This document shows, one piece after another, positions 51,219-61,789 of a DNA stretch of 64,000 nucleotides. Positions within the stretch are counted from its first letter, which is position 1. Every line of letters starts with the position of its first letter. The notes beneath the pieces were generated by a model, which had not been told where the DNA came from, made no database searches, and saw only the letters and a program-made list of their open reading frames with translations. The DNA is from Bradyrhizobium lablabi. GTDB taxonomy: Bacteria; Pseudomonadota; Alphaproteobacteria; Rhizobiales; Xanthobacteraceae. The position numbers and the translations under genes were made by a program. The DNA lies in NCBI RefSeq assembly GCF_900141755.1, contig NZ_LT670844.1, positions 1,116,001 to 1,180,000 of the forward strand. The letters run 5' to 3'.

Positions 51219-52556
51219 CTAGCGGGGATTGCTCTGCATGTTCAGTTGTAGCTCGCCCGCCGGCGGAGACAAGACGCGGACGGCCACTTGCGATGGCGGA
51301 TTGAGGATATGCCAGACCAGTCCCCCCGCAAGCACCGCGGTCGCAACCAGATTGTTCCCGAACGCCTGCAGATCAGTCGGGAAAAGGGGAAGCGACAGCA
51401 GCATCAACAGTCCCGCGACCGCGAGCGTGATCCAGGAGCCGATCCGCGCCGCGGGACGCGGGTCATAGGCTGCGCGGTGGATCAGGATCGTCATCGGAAA
51501 GAACAGCCACATGAAATAATACTGCCGGGCCAAAGGAGAGGCCACCGTCATCAGACAGAAGAGGATACCGAGCTCCTCGGCGTCCGACAGCGGCGTCGTT
51601 TTCGCGCGCGCCGGCATCACCGCAATGTACCCAAGCCCGATCGCGAGCGATATCGCGAGCACGAGCCAATTCGCGGTCTTGAAGTCGAGATCGACGAGGT
51701 TCATGTATTCCGGCGGCTTGGCCGGATTGTCCTGGTTGTAGTTGACCGGGCGCGTCAATCGATGCGTCACGGCGATGATGGATTGATTGACCCACGACCA
51801 GTTCTGCTCGCCGCGCTGGCCAAAGCCCTGCTCCGAGCTCGATCCGACCATGCCCTGGTACCAGCTCTTCAATTCGGAAACATTGTGCTGGTAGCCGCGT
51901 ATCGGCGCGGGCACGACGAACAGAAAGACGACGAGGAAGACCAGCATGCTGGCCGCCGACGCCCACCGCCTTCGCCATACGAGATAGGGCAGCACCGCGA
52001 CCGGAAAAACCTTGATCGCGGTCGCCAGCGCAAACATGACGCCCGCCATCCAGGGCCGCTCATGCTGCAGCAGCCAGAAGCCGAACAACATCATCGCCAG
52101 CAGGATGAGGTTGGGCTGGCCGAGATCGAACATGTCGAACACAAACGTAACCGTGACAAAGCCGGGGAGCGCGAACAGCCAGGGGCCGGGTGTCTTGCCC
52201 GATCCCGTCATCGCGTTGGAGAATTGCGCGGTCATCCACCATGCCACCACATTGAGCGCCGACAGGCAGGCATAGAGCGGGATCTTGCCGAAATACGCGG
52301 GTATCGCGAGCAGGACCGCAGGCAGCGGCGGATAGATGAATTCGAAATAGGCCTTGGGATCGCTGGGATAGAGGTCCCTGCCCTGCAGCACCTGCTGCCC
52401 GGCCCAGAACCACAACGGATAGTCCTTGGTCTTTCCGTTGCCCCAGAGTTCGGGAACCAGAACGTCGGCCGTCAGCGCGATGCAGCAGACCAGAAACAGA
52501 AGATCGAGCGGCGCTCGCAACGACGGATATCTCAGCACACGCACCTTTCCGAACAA
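51219..52556 (-). CDS. GT87 (DUF2029) membrane mannosyltransferase-like protein
   Basis: The 445-residue polytopic protein has about 10 helices. After helix 1 comes a loop with acidic residues (GNGKTKDYPLWFWAGQQVL), then YPPLPAVLLAIPAYFG and the GT87-typical LGQPNLILLAMMLFGFWLL, FALATAIKVFPVAVLPYL. Members use polyprenyl-phosphate mannose as donor. The acceptor is unknown. The gene sits between a HerA-like ATPase and the M20 peptidase on the minus strand, with no evident functional link. Confidence 0.87.
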   Translation of the reverse strand: MFGKVRVLRYPSLRAPLDLLFLVCCIALTADVLVPELWGNGKTKDYPLWFWAGQQVLQGRDLYPSDPKAYFEFIYPPLPAVLLAIPAYFGKIPLYACLSALNVVAWWMTAQFSNAMTGSGKTPGPWLFALPGFVTVTFVFDMFDLGQPNLILLAMMLFGFWLLQHERPWMAGVMFALATAIKVFPVAVLPYLVWRRRWASAASMLVFLVVFLFVVPAPIRGYQHNVSELKSWYQGMVGSSSEQGFGQRGEQNWSWVNQSIIAVTHRLTRPVNYNQDNPAKPPEYMNLVDLDFKTANWLVLAISLAIGLGYIAVMPARAKTTPLSDAEELGILFCLMTVASPLARQYYFMWLFFPMTILIHRAAYDPRPAARIGSWITLAVAGLLMLLSLPLFPTDLQAFGNNLVATAVLAGGLVWHILNPPSQVAVRVLSPPAGELQLNMQSNPR

Positions 52557-52607
52557 AAATCAGAGCAAAAACCAGAGCGAGATCACGCCGCAGCCGATGA
52601 TCTATTT

Positions 52608-54173
52608 CTACCGCCGCAGCAAGCCGCCGAGCGCGCCGCGCACCAGGGCGCGACCGACCGAACCGCCCACCGAGCCGCCGACCGATTTGCCGAGATCGGC
52701 GACGACCCCGCCGACCACCTTGTCGGTGACCGAGCGCGTGACGTTTCGCGCGATGAGCTGGCCGGTCGACAATCTGCCGCGCGGCACGTTGGTGCCGAAA
52801 ATCGTCCCGACGATGGCGCCGATTTGCCCGAGGATTCCGCCACCGCCGGCAGCGGCACCCGCCGCCGTTCCGGCGACGCGCTTCTGCAATACCTCATAGG
52901 CGGATTCGGAATCGATCGCGGTGTCATATTTGCCCTTTACCGGGCTGGCATCCATGATCGCCTTGCGTTCCTCCGGCGTGATCGGCCCGATCCGCGCCGT
53001 TGGCGGGCGGACCATGACGCGCTCGACCATCGCCGGGACACCGTTGCCTTCCAGGAACGACACCAGCGCCTCGCCCTTGCCCAATTCCATGATGACCTGC
53101 GCCGTATCGAGCTTCGGGTTGGGCCGGAACGTCTGCGCCGCGGCCGCCACCGCCTTCTGGTCGCGCGGGGTAAATGCCCGGAGCGCGTGCTGCACGCGGT
53201 TGCCCAATTGGGCGAGCACCTTGTCCGGCACGTCGATCGGGTTCTGCGTGACGAAATAGACGCCGACGCCCTTGGAGCGTATCAGCCGCACCACCTGTTC
53301 GATCTTGTCCATCAGCGCCTTCGGCGCGTCGTTGAACAACAGATGCGCCTCGTCGAAAAAGAACACGAGTTTCGGCTTCGGCGGGTCGCCGGCCTCCGGC
53401 AGTTGTTCGAACAATTCCGACAGCATCCACAACAGGAAAGTCGCGTAGAGCTGGGGGCTCTGCATCAGCCTGTCGGCGACCAGGATGTTGACCATGCCCC
53501 GGCCGTCGCGGTCGGTGCGCATGAAATCCTTCAGCGCGAGCGCCGGTTCGCCGAAAAACTTGGCGCCGCCCTGATTTTCCAGCACCAGAAGCTGGCGCTG
53601 GATGGTTCCGACGGTCTGCTTCGAGACGTTGCCGTATTGCGTGGTCAGCTCGCCCGCGTGTTCGGCGATGTAGGACAGGATTGCCCGCAGGTCCTTCATG
53701 TCGAGCAGCAGCAACCCCTGCTCGTCGGCCACCCTGAAGGCGATGTTGAGCACGCCCTCCTGGACGTCGTTCAGATCCATCATGCGGGAGAGCAAGAGCG
53801 GGCCCATTTCCGAGACGGTGGCGCGCACCGGATGCCCCTGCTCGCCGAACACGTCCCAAAAGATCGTCGAGAACTGGTCGCCCTGGAAGGTCAGGCCCAT
53901 GTCGCCGGCCCGCTTGACGATGAAATCCTTGGCCTCGCCGACTTCGGAGATCCCCGACAGGTCTCCCTTGATGTCGGCCGCGAATACCGGAACCCCGGCA
54001 CGCGCAAAGCCTTCAGCCATCACCTGCAGCGAGACGGTCTTGCCGGTTCCGGTCGCGCCGGTAACGAGGCCATGGCGATTTGCAAGCGCGAGCGTCAGCC
54101 AGGCCGGCTGTTCGCCCTTGCCGATGAAAATCTTCTCTGCGGTATCGGCCATCTTGTTATCGGAGGTAGACAT
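52608..54173 (-). CDS. HerA/DUF853 (YjgR-like) P-loop ATPase
   Basis: The start at 54173 ([25 protein letters not shown] upstream) gives 521 residues; the frame to 54656 is not supported. Walker A is GATGTGKT (39-46) and Walker B is [13 protein letters not shown] sensor-like [12 protein letters not shown] and the arginine region [12 protein letters not shown] match the HerA-FtsK superfamily, DUF853 group. The C-terminus is Gly/Ala-rich. The family has been suggested to act on DNA or to be a ring ATPase, but no role is proven. No nurA-like nuclease is nearby. Confidence 0.9.
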   Translation of the reverse strand: MSTSDNKMADTAEKIFIGKGEQPAWLTLALANRHGLVTGATGTGKTVSLQVMAEGFARAGVPVFAADIKGDLSGISEVGEAKDFIVKRAGDMGLTFQGDQFSTIFWDVFGEQGHPVRATVSEMGPLLLSRMMDLNDVQEGVLNIAFRVADEQGLLLLDMKDLRAILSYIAEHAGELTTQYGNVSKQTVGTIQRQLLVLENQGGAKFFGEPALALKDFMRTDRDGRGMVNILVADRLMQSPQLYATFLLWMLSELFEQLPEAGDPPKPKLVFFFDEAHLLFNDAPKALMDKIEQVVRLIRSKGVGVYFVTQNPIDVPDKVLAQLGNRVQHALRAFTPRDQKAVAAAAQTFRPNPKLDTAQVIMELGKGEALVSFLEGNGVPAMVERVMVRPPTARIGPITPEERKAIMDASPVKGKYDTAIDSESAYEVLQKRVAGTAAGAAAGGGGILGQIGAIVGTIFGTNVPRGRLSTGQLIARNVTRSVTDKVVGGVVADLGKSVGGSVGGSVGRALVRGALGGLLRR

Positions 54174-54543
54174 TTTATAGCCTCTAGAAAGCCTCTGTCG
54201 CGCGTATCGGAGATGTCCGCCGCCGGACACAAGCATCATACCGCATCTTGCGAGCCGATTGAAACCGTTCCACGCCCCGCCAAGGCGGTTGGAATCCGCC
54301 TTGGTCGACACGAGATCCACCCGCATCGTGCGCGCTTGCGTCAAAAGTCGGAACGAATGTGCCGTGCCGCGACAATTTTTTGCGAATCTCGTGCCCGCTC
54401 TTGCATTGCTGCAACACTTGCGAGGCGATCGAAGGTGAAAAGTACTTACCCCCGCGCGGATCGCTTGTATTTCGTATCGCAGAAGATCAAGATAAATTCG
54501 ATATACAAGGAGCCGGCGCGTAACCGGTTGAGGGCGGGGCAAT
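54174..54543. other. Divergent promoter region with a perfect 9-bp inverted repeat
   Basis: About 370 bp lies between the DUF853 gene (minus) and a small plus-strand gene. CCAAGGCGG (54280-54288) and CCGCCTTGG (54296-54304) are perfect arms around TTGGAAT, about 107 bp upstream of the DUF853 start. The 54430-54510 stretch is A/T-rich and may be the plus-strand promoter. Nothing else was recognised. Confidence 0.55.
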
Positions 54544-54909
54544 ATGGACGAACTGATAGGGCGGCTGGCCGTAAAGGCCGGCATTGATAATGCTTTGGCC
54601 GAAGAAACCATCGGCATCATTCTGGGCTTCCTTCGCAACGAGGGTCCTACCGACAAAGTTCAGGCCTTGATCGACGCGATCCCCGGCGCGGAAGCCGCGA
54701 TCGCGGCCGCCAGCAACAATGGCGGTCTCGGAAGGCTGATGGGCGGCGGCCTGATGGCGCTCGGCACCAGACTGATGGGGCTCGGTTTGGGAATAGCCGA
54801 GATAAAGAACGTCGCCCGTGAACTTTTCACCTTCGGCCGCGACAAAGTTGGAGCGGATCAGATGGGCAAGATCATCGCAGGGACACCCGGCCTCAGCCAG
54901 TTCGCCTAA
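54544..54909 (+). CDS. Hypothetical protein, 121 residues
   Basis: This soluble helical protein ([40 protein letters not shown]) has a Gly-rich hinge near residue 60 and a hydrophobic Gly/Leu-rich segment ([18 protein letters not shown]) at about 70-88. The arrangement recalls DUF2267/DUF2780-like small proteins, but I cannot assign it. It is followed 24 bp later by the DUF4332 gene and then by fol genes, with which it may be cotranscribed. Confidence 0.68.
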   Translation: MDELIGRLAVKAGIDNALAEETIGIILGFLRNEGPTDKVQALIDAIPGAEAAIAAASNNGGLGRLMGGGLMALGTRLMGLGLGIAEIKNVARELFTFGRDKVGADQMGKIIAGTPGLSQFA

Positions 54910-54933
54910 AGCACCTTTTTCATATCGAGTACC

Positions 54934-55341
54934 ATGACATACCCAATCACCGAGATTGATGGCCTGAGCGCCTTTTGCGCCTCGAAACTGAAATCGCTGG
55001 GCATACGGACCACCGACAAGCTGCTGGAGGCCGCTCGCACCGTGAAGGGCCGCAAGGCGCTGGCCGCGAAGACCGGCATCAGCGAGCAGCAACTGCTGGA
55101 ATGGGCCAACGTCTCCGACTACATGCGGATTCCCGGCATGGGCAAGGCCAAGGTCGGGCTGGTGCGCGCCGCCGGCGTAACCACGGTGCGCGAACTCGCG
55201 CTGCGCAATCCGGCGCGGCTGGCCGAGAGCATCAAAGAGGTCAACACCAGGCGCAAACTCGTCCGCGTCCTGCCTTCGGAAAAGTCGGTCGAGCAGCTGA
55301 TCGAGCAGGCCCGCAAGCTGCAGCCAAAAATCACGTACTGA
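54934..55341 (+). CDS. DUF4332 helix-hairpin-helix protein
   Basis: The 135-residue soluble protein consists of two helix-hairpin-helix-like repeats: FCASKLKSLGIRTTDKLLEA and MRIPGMGKAKVGLVRAAGVTT. That pattern, with ISEQQLLEWANVSDYMR between them, matches DUF4332. HhH pairs usually bind DNA or mediate protein contacts; the role here is unproven. It is 63 bp upstream of folP in the same direction. Confidence 0.85.
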   Translation: MTYPITEIDGLSAFCASKLKSLGIRTTDKLLEAARTVKGRKALAAKTGISEQQLLEWANVSDYMRIPGMGKAKVGLVRAAGVTTVRELALRNPARLAESIKEVNTRRKLVRVLPSEKSVEQLIEQARKLQPKITY

Positions 55342-55404
55342 CCGAGACGGCCCGGCCGGGGAGCGCGGCTTGACTCCCATGCGCGGACCGCGCAAAGCGA
55401 CCGC

Positions 55405-56262
55405 ATGATCGCGACCACGTCCCGACCCGCGCCCTCCATCCCGGCCCATCATCCGGTGCTGCGGGCCCTGTTGTCCGCCCCCTATCCGGCCGTGATGGGC
55501 GTGCTGAACGTGACCCCGGATTCGTTTTCCGATGGCGGACAATTTGTCACACCGGAGCGCGCGCTGGCGCAGGCCCGCCGCATGGTCGATGAGGGCGCCG
55601 ACATCATCGACATCGGCGCGGAATCGACCCGGCCCTATGGCGATGCGGAGCCGGTCCCGGCCGAGGAAGAGCTGAAACGTTTGCGGCCGGTATTGGCGGA
55701 GGTCGTCTCGCTTGGGATACCGGTATCGATCGACAGCATGAAATCACAGGTGGTCGCCTGGGCGCTCGAGGCGGGCGCCGTCATCGCCAACGACGTCTGG
55801 GGCCTGCAGCGCGATCCCGGCATGGCAGCCTTGCTCGCGGCGCACAATTCGCCGGTCATCGTCATGCATAATCGCGACCGCGCCGACGCTGGCATCGACA
55901 TCATGAAGGACATCGCCGCCTTCTTCAGCCGCTCGCTCGAGATCGCGGCGAAGGCCGGTATTCCCGCAGGCAATATCGTGCTCGACCCCGGCATCGGCTT
56001 CGGCAAGACCCAGGAGCAGAGCATCACGGCGCTGGCCCGGCTGGATGAACTCCTCGTGTTCGGCCTGCCGCTATTGGTCGGCGCCTCGCGCAAGAGTTTT
56101 ATCAACTCAGTGGTGCCGTCGGAGCCGCATCAACGTCTGGGCGGCTCGATTGCGGCACATGTCATTGCGGCAAAAGCCGGGGCGAGGATCATCCGCACCC
56201 ATGATGTGTTGGAAACCGTGCAGGCGCTGCGGGTAGCGGGTGCGATCCGGGACAGGCAATGA
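55405..56262 (+). CDS. folP: Dihydropteroate synthase FolP
   Basis: The 285-residue TIM-barrel enzyme condenses p-aminobenzoate with hydroxymethyl-dihydropterin diphosphate in folate synthesis. Signatures are MGVLNVTPDSFSDGG near residue 31, DIGAESTRPYG, and the C-terminal SRKSFI. It is the target of sulfonamides. It overlaps folB by 4 bp (ATGA), and folB overlaps folK, giving a folP-folB-folK operon with three consecutive steps of the pathway. Confidence 0.96.
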   Translation: MIATTSRPAPSIPAHHPVLRALLSAPYPAVMGVLNVTPDSFSDGGQFVTPERALAQARRMVDEGADIIDIGAESTRPYGDAEPVPAEEELKRLRPVLAEVVSLGIPVSIDSMKSQVVAWALEAGAVIANDVWGLQRDPGMAALLAAHNSPVIVMHNRDRADAGIDIMKDIAAFFSRSLEIAAKAGIPAGNIVLDPGIGFGKTQEQSITALARLDELLVFGLPLLVGASRKSFINSVVPSEPHQRLGGSIAAHVIAAKAGARIIRTHDVLETVQALRVAGAIRDRQ

Positions 56263-56639
56263 CCGATACGATCTTCATCACAGGCGTCGTCATCCATGCC
56301 CGTCACGGGGTGATGGAGCACGAGACCGAGGTCGGCCAGCGCTTTGTCATCGATCTCGAGCTCTCGACCGACCTGTCGGAATCCTCGCGCACCGATCGCC
56401 TCGCCGATACCGTGTCCTATTCCAACGTGGTCGCAACCGCGACAGCGGCCTTCAAGGATGTCAATTACAAGCTCTTGGAACGCGCGGCCGGCGCGGTCGC
56501 CGACGCCGTCCTGGCGGCGTTTCCCCGCGTCAGCGCGATAAAGGTCACCGTGCACAAGCCGCACGCGCCGATCGCGGCCATTTTTGACGATGTCGGCGTG
56601 GTGCTGACCCGCACACGGCAAGCTGCCTCGCATGGCTGA
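56259..56639 (+). CDS. folB: Dihydroneopterin aldolase FolB
   Basis: The 126-residue protein has the T-fold of FolB: FITGVVIHARHGVMEHETEVGQ with the catalytic region, FVIDLELSTDL, and LERAAGAVADAVLAAF. It cleaves dihydroneopterin to hydroxymethyl-dihydropterin and glycolaldehyde, and works as an octamer in the cytoplasm. Its ATG overlaps the folP stop by 4 bp and its stop overlaps folK by 8 bp, so the three are translationally linked. Confidence 0.95.
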   Translation: MTDTIFITGVVIHARHGVMEHETEVGQRFVIDLELSTDLSESSRTDRLADTVSYSNVVATATAAFKDVNYKLLERAAGAVADAVLAAFPRVSAIKVTVHKPHAPIAAIFDDVGVVLTRTRQAASHG

Positions 56640-57123
56640 CGTTCTGATCGGGCTCGGCGGCAATGTCGGCGACGTCCGCGCGACATTTCAGAAGGCGATC
56701 GCTAACATCTGCGGAATGACGCAAGCCGCCCTCGTGGCACGCTCGTCAGACTATGTCACCCCGCCCTTGGGCAACGAGGAGCAGGATCCCTTCATCAACG
56801 CCTGCATTGAAATCGAAACCAGCCTCGATCCCCACGCGCTGTTGTTTACGCTACACAAGATCGAACACAAGTTCGGGCGCGACCGGACGCGAGAAAGACG
56901 CTGGGGCCCGCGCACGCTTGACCTCGACCTGATCGCCTATGACGACGTTTCCATCCAAAAGCCGGAACTGACGCTGCCGCACCCGCGCCTGTTCGATCGC
57001 GCCTTCGTGCTGGTGCCGCTGGTGGAGATCGCCCCCGACCGCCTGATTACGGGACGCAGCGTCTCAGCGGCGCTGGCGGAGCTGTCCACCGCCGGGATCG
57101 AGCGGTTGCCCGACCTGGCCTGA
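56632..57123 (+). CDS. folK: HPPK, 6-hydroxymethyl-dihydropterin pyrophosphokinase FolK
   Basis: The 163-residue enzyme transfers pyrophosphate from ATP to hydroxymethyl-dihydropterin, supplying FolP. The HPPK signature RRWGPRTLDLDLIAYDD is complete (about residues 88-104), and the N-terminal LIGLGGNVGDV is present. It overlaps folB by 8 bp, and the next gene (mutA) starts about 100 bp downstream, so this may end the fol operon. Confidence 0.95.
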   Translation: MADVLIGLGGNVGDVRATFQKAIANICGMTQAALVARSSDYVTPPLGNEEQDPFINACIEIETSLDPHALLFTLHKIEHKFGRDRTRERRWGPRTLDLDLIAYDDVSIQKPELTLPHPRLFDRAFVLVPLVEIAPDRLITGRSVSAALAELSTAGIERLPDLA

Positions 57124-57219
57124 CCAAAAGGGACCCAAAACACCGTTTGGCTTGGCGGTCGGCACGTGGCAATTTCCGCCCCAACAGCGATAACGGCGCC
57201 CCCGGGAGCGACCTGCCGA

Positions 57220-59091
57220 ATGACATCTGCGACTGACGAATTGCGGCTGGCGGCGGATTTTGCGCCGGCGAGCTATGATGACTGGCGGAAGCTCGTCGAT
57301 GGCGTCCTGAAGGGCGCACCATTCGAGAAGCTGGTCGGCAAGACCTCGGACGGCATAGAGATCGAGCCGATCTATCCGCGCGCGCGGGGCGCCTCGCCGG
57401 TCGCAGGCCGCGCCGCCGCCGCGCCCTGGCAGATCATGCAGCGGATCGATCATCCGGATGCTGCGCAGGCGAACGCGCAGGCGCTGCTCGACCTGGAAAA
57501 CGGTGCGACCGGGCTGACACTGGTTTTCGTGGGCGCCAATGGCGCCCATGGCTTCGGAATGGAACCATCAGTCGAAGCGATCGAGAAGGTTCTCGACGGT
57601 ATTTTTGTCGATGCCGGTATTTCAATCGAACTTCAAATCGGCCCGCCGTCGCGGATGGCCGCGATCCACATCGCCGAATATGTCAAGCGCAGGGGCCTTG
57701 ACCCCGCGGCCTGCGATATCCGCTTCGGTCTCGATCCGATCGGCGCCTGCGCGGTCCGGGGGGCCAGTCCTTACGGCTGGTCGGTGATCGAGCCTGCGAT
57801 CACGGGCGCGATCAAAGGCCTCGCTGCGATGGGATTCAAGGGCCCGTTTGCCGTCGCCGACGGACGGGTGATCCATGATGCCGGCGGATCGGAAGTGCAG
57901 GAATTGGCGTTCGTGCTGGCGACCGCCCTCGCCTATTTGCGCACGCTGGAGGGGGCCGGCGTGACGCTTGAGAATGCCCGGAGCATGGTCTATGCGCGGC
58001 TTTCCGCCGACGCCGATCAATTCTTGACGCTGGCAAAGTTCCGCGCGTTGCGTTTGCTGTGGGCACGCATCGAACAGGCCTGCGAGCTGACGCCGAAACC
58101 GATCTTCATCACGGCGCAAACCGCCTGGCGGATGCTGACGAAGCGCGACCCTTACGTGAACATGCTGCGCGCGACGATCGCAACATTTTCAGCCGGCCTC
58201 GGCGGCGCCAACGCGGTCACCGTGCTGCCGCATACGCTGGCTCTGGGATTGCCCGATCCGTTCGCGCGGCGCGTGGCGCGCAACACGCAACTGGTGCTGC
58301 TCGAAGAATCCAATCTCGCAAAAGTGTCGGATCCCGCCGCTGGCTCCGGCGGCATCGAAGCCCTGACGCGGGAGCTTTGCGACGCTGCATGGTCGTTGTT
58401 TCAGGAGACCGAGAAGGCCGGCGGCGTGTTCGCTTCCCTCGAACAGAACCTGATCCAGCGCAAGGTCGCCGCGACGCGGACGGTGCGCGAGCAAAACATC
58501 GCCAAACGCAAGGAAGTGCTCACGGGCGCCACCGAGTTTCCCAATCTGCATGAAGCAGACGTCGCGGTACTCGACGCAAAGCCGGTCGTGCTCGCGCCCT
58601 ATGGCGAAGCAAAATTCAAATTCGACCCGCTGCCGCCGATGCGGCTGGCAGCGCCGTTCGAAGTTTTGCGCGACCGCTCGGATCAAATCCTGAAAGACCG
58701 CGGCGCACGGCCAAAAGTCTTTCTTGCTAACCTCGGGACAGCCGCCGACTTCACAGCGCGCGCGACGTTTGCGAAGAGCTTTTTCGAGACTGGCGGGATC
58801 GAGGCGCTCGATAGCGAGGGGTTTGTCGATCCGGCGGCGCTGGCTGCCGCATTCAAGGCTTCCGGCGCGGCGCTGGCGTGCCTGTGCTCGTCGGACAAGG
58901 TTTATGCCGGGCACGCTGCGGCTGCCGCGAAAGCTCTTCAAGACGCCGGAGCAAAGCATATCTATCTGGCGGGCCGCGCGAGCGAGCAGGAAGCCGCGCT
59001 CCGGGCCGCCGGCGTTAAGGATTTTGTCTTTGCCGGCGGCGATGCGCTGGTGACGTTGCAGGAAGCCTATCGGCTGATGGAGCGAACATGA
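57220..59091 (+). CDS. mutA: Methylmalonyl-CoA mutase small (MutA-like) subunit
   Basis: The start at 57220 (MTSATDELRLAADFAPASYD) gives 623 residues; the frame to 57166 adds unsupported residues. The N-terminal (beta/alpha)8 domain has the mutase features (PIYPRA; ITAQTAWRMLTKRDPYVNMLR). The C-terminal cobalamin-fold region lacks the DxHxxG base-off histidine (the site reads GTAADFTAR), as expected for the non-catalytic subunit. With the large subunit it converts methylmalonyl-CoA to succinyl-CoA in propionate and odd-chain catabolism. It overlaps the GFA gene by 4 bp. Confidence 0.9.
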   Translation: MTSATDELRLAADFAPASYDDWRKLVDGVLKGAPFEKLVGKTSDGIEIEPIYPRARGASPVAGRAAAAPWQIMQRIDHPDAAQANAQALLDLENGATGLTLVFVGANGAHGFGMEPSVEAIEKVLDGIFVDAGISIELQIGPPSRMAAIHIAEYVKRRGLDPAACDIRFGLDPIGACAVRGASPYGWSVIEPAITGAIKGLAAMGFKGPFAVADGRVIHDAGGSEVQELAFVLATALAYLRTLEGAGVTLENARSMVYARLSADADQFLTLAKFRALRLLWARIEQACELTPKPIFITAQTAWRMLTKRDPYVNMLRATIATFSAGLGGANAVTVLPHTLALGLPDPFARRVARNTQLVLLEESNLAKVSDPAAGSGGIEALTRELCDAAWSLFQETEKAGGVFASLEQNLIQRKVAATRTVREQNIAKRKEVLTGATEFPNLHEADVAVLDAKPVVLAPYGEAKFKFDPLPPMRLAAPFEVLRDRSDQILKDRGARPKVFLANLGTAADFTARATFAKSFFETGGIEALDSEGFVDPAALAAAFKASGAALACLCSSDKVYAGHAAAAAKALQDAGAKHIYLAGRASEQEAALRAAGVKDFVFAGGDALVTLQEAYRLMERT

Positions 59092-59552
59092 CCACGGCGA
59101 CAAAACCTGTTCTGACCGGCGGCTGCCAATGCGGCGCCATTCGCTTTGCATTGTCGGCGCCACCGGTAAAAATCAGCATCTGCCATTGCCGGATGTGCCA
59201 AAAAGCCTCCGGCGCGCCGTTCGCCTCCTTTGCCGACATCGACCGCGCCGATTTTAGCTGGACCCGCGGCACACCGGCCGCATTCCGCTCCTCCTCGATC
59301 GCCGAGCGCGATTATTGCAGGGATTGCGGCACACCGCTGAGCTTTCACCGCATCGACGGCCCCAGGATCGAGATCATGACCGGCGCCTTCGACCGCCCGG
59401 ACCGGGTGGTGCCGACCCAGCAATTCGGCACCGAATCCCGGCTCGGCTGGGTGGTCTCGATCGCCAACATGCCGAGCCAGACCACGCTGCAGAATTACGG
59501 GGCGGATAAAGTTAACGGCATCGTCAGCCACCAGCATCCGGACCATGATTGA
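59088..59552 (+). CDS. GFA-family zinc-binding protein
   Basis: The 154-residue protein has the cysteine pattern of the glutathione-dependent formaldehyde-activating family: [21 protein letters not shown] and [12 protein letters not shown]. Gfa of Paracoccus was reported to speed glutathione-formaldehyde adduct formation, but most relatives have no proven activity. It overlaps the mutase small subunit by 4 bp (ATGA) and ends inside the upstream part of the large-subunit frame. It is thus translationally embedded between the two mutase genes, an arrangement I have no explanation for. Confidence 0.9.
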   Translation: MTTATKPVLTGGCQCGAIRFALSAPPVKISICHCRMCQKASGAPFASFADIDRADFSWTRGTPAAFRSSSIAERDYCRDCGTPLSFHRIDGPRIEIMTGAFDRPDRVVPTQQFGTESRLGWVVSIANMPSQTTLQNYGADKVNGIVSHQHPDHD

Positions 59553-59595
59553 GGGGTGGCGACCTCCGGGGGGCGCCTATGCTATGATGGGTACC

Positions 59596-61752
59596 ATGAG
59601 CCGCATACCGAACTTTGCGAATATCGCATTTGAAAAGACGGCCCCAGCCGAACCGGCCGGCGGCGCCGAACCCTGGCTCACGCCCGAAGGCATCCCGGTA
59701 AAGCCCGGCTATAGCGAGACCGATCTCGACGGCATCGATTTCCTCGAGACCTGGCCCGGGATTGCGCCTTATCTGCGCGGCCCCTACCCCACGATGTATG
59801 TCAACCAGCCATGGACGGTCAGGCAATATGCCGGCTTCTCCACAGCGGAAGATTCCAACGCGTTTTACCGCCGCAACCTCGCCGCGGGGCAAAAGGGCCT
59901 GTCGGTCGCGTTCGATCTCGCCACCCATCGCGGCTACGATTCGGATCACCCCCGCGTCACCGGCGACGTCGGCATGGCCGGCGTGGCGATCGATTCGATT
60001 TACGACATGCGCACGCTGTTCTCAGGCATCCCGCTCGACCGGATGAGCGTGTCGATGACCATGAATGGCGCGGTGCTGCCGATCCTCGCGCTGTTCGTCG
60101 CGGCCGCCGAAGAACAGGGCGTGCCGCCGGAGAAACTTTCAGGAACGATCCAGAACGACATCCTGAAAGAGTTCATGGTACGCAACACGTATATCTATCC
60201 GCCGGCGCCCTCGATGCGGATCATCTCCGACATCTTTGCGTATACCTCGCAGAAGATGCCGAAATACAATTCGATCTCCATCTCCGGCTATCATATGCAG
60301 GAGGCCGGCGCGACGCAGGACCTAGAGCTTGCCTATACGCTCGCCGACGGCGTCGAATATCTCCGCGCCGGGCTTGCCGCCGGCCTCGATGTCGACCGCT
60401 TTGCACCAAGACTGTCGTTCTTCTGGGCGATCGGCATGAACTTCTTCATGGAAGTCGCAAAGATGCGCGCGGCGCGGCTATTGTGGGCCAAGCTCTTGAA
60501 GCCATTCAACCCGAAGGATCCGCGCTCGCTGTCGCTGCGCACGCACTGCCAGACCTCGGGCTGGTCGCTGACCGCGCAGGACGTCTACAACAATGTGATG
60601 CGCACCACGATCGAGGCGATGGCGGCAACCCAGGGCCATACCCAGTCGCTGCACACCAATGCGCTCGACGAGGCCCTGGCGCTGCCGACCGACTTCTCGG
60701 CCCGCATCGCGCGCAACACGCAATTGTTCCTGCAGCAGGAAAGCGGCACCAACCGCATCATCGATCCCTGGGGCGGCTCCTATTATGTCGAGCGCCTCAC
60801 CCACGATCTCGCCATCAAAGCCTGGGGTCACATCCAGGAGGTCGAGGCGCTCGGCGGCATGGCGAAAGCGATCGAGGCCGGCGTCCCAAAACTGCGGATC
60901 GAGGAAGCCTCCGCCAAGACCCAAGCCCGGATCGATGCCGGCAAGCAGGCGGTGATCGGTGTCAATAAATACCGGCCCGTCAACGAGGCGCCGATCGACG
61001 TGCTGAAGGTGGAAAACTCCACCGTGCGGCGATTGCAGATCGACAAGCTCAAGCGGCTCAGGAAAGAGCGCAACCAGAAGGACGTCGACGATGCGCTGGC
61101 GGCGCTGACACGCAGCGCCGGCGACGGCAACGGCAATTTGCTGGCGCTGGCGATCGATGCCGCGCGCGCCAAGGCAACCGTCGGCGAAATCTCCGATGCG
61201 ATGGAGAAGGTGTTCGGGCGGCATCGCGCCGAAATAAAATCCATCACCGGCGTCTACAAGCGGGAGGCATCCACCATGTCCAACCGGGTCGAGAAAGTGC
61301 AGGCGCTGATCGACGCATTCGAGGATGCGGAAGGGCGTCGCCCGCGAATTCTAGTGGCAAAAATCGGCCAGGACGGCCACGACCGCGGCCAGAAGGTAAT
61401 CGCGTCGGCCTTTGCCGATGTCGGCTTCGACGTCGATATCGGGCCGTTGTTCGCCACCGCCGACGAAGCGGCGCGGCAGGCGGTCGAGAACGACGTCCAT
61501 ATTCTCGGGCTGTCATCGCTGGCGGCGGCGCATCTCACCGCAGTGCCGGAAGTAAAGGCCGCGCTGAAAAAGCAGGGCCGCGACGACATCATGATCATCA
61601 TCGGCGGCGTGGTGCCGCCGCAGGATTACGACGCGCTGTACAAGGCCGGCGCCGAGGCGATATTTCCGCCGGGCACGGTAATTGCGGATGCCGCTGAGGA
61701 ACTGATCCACAAGCTCAACGCGCGGCTCGGGCATAGCGAGGCGGCGGAGTAA
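59596..61752 (+). CDS. scpA: Methylmalonyl-CoA mutase large catalytic subunit
   Basis: The start at 59596 ([18 protein letters not shown]) gives 718 residues. The substrate-barrel domain has [19 protein letters not shown], the catalytic [12 protein letters not shown], and the family core [22 protein letters not shown]-terminal B12 domain holds the DxHxxG motif [12 protein letters not shown] near residue 595, with [10 protein letters not shown] and GGVVPPQDY. It is complete in one chain with B12. The gene name scpA/mutB/mcm varies between genomes. It would form a heterodimer with the small subunit encoded upstream. Confidence 0.96.
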   Translation: MSRIPNFANIAFEKTAPAEPAGGAEPWLTPEGIPVKPGYSETDLDGIDFLETWPGIAPYLRGPYPTMYVNQPWTVRQYAGFSTAEDSNAFYRRNLAAGQKGLSVAFDLATHRGYDSDHPRVTGDVGMAGVAIDSIYDMRTLFSGIPLDRMSVSMTMNGAVLPILALFVAAAEEQGVPPEKLSGTIQNDILKEFMVRNTYIYPPAPSMRIISDIFAYTSQKMPKYNSISISGYHMQEAGATQDLELAYTLADGVEYLRAGLAAGLDVDRFAPRLSFFWAIGMNFFMEVAKMRAARLLWAKLLKPFNPKDPRSLSLRTHCQTSGWSLTAQDVYNNVMRTTIEAMAATQGHTQSLHTNALDEALALPTDFSARIARNTQLFLQQESGTNRIIDPWGGSYYVERLTHDLAIKAWGHIQEVEALGGMAKAIEAGVPKLRIEEASAKTQARIDAGKQAVIGVNKYRPVNEAPIDVLKVENSTVRRLQIDKLKRLRKERNQKDVDDALAALTRSAGDGNGNLLALAIDAARAKATVGEISDAMEKVFGRHRAEIKSITGVYKREASTMSNRVEKVQALIDAFEDAEGRRPRILVAKIGQDGHDRGQKVIASAFADVGFDVDIGPLFATADEAARQAVENDVHILGLSSLAAAHLTAVPEVKAALKKQGRDDIMIIIGGVVPPQDYDALYKAGAEAIFPPGTVIADAAEELIHKLNARLGHSEAAE

Positions 61753-61789
61753 TTTCGCTGCGACAATATTTTTATCATAAGGACTTTCC

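Noticed and set aside
51288..54587. A 1099-codon open frame on the plus strand, antisense to the GT87 and DUF853 genes
   Set aside because: It is rich in Arg, His and Gln in the pattern produced by reading high-GC genes in an antisense frame. It covers two well-supported genes and has no domain.
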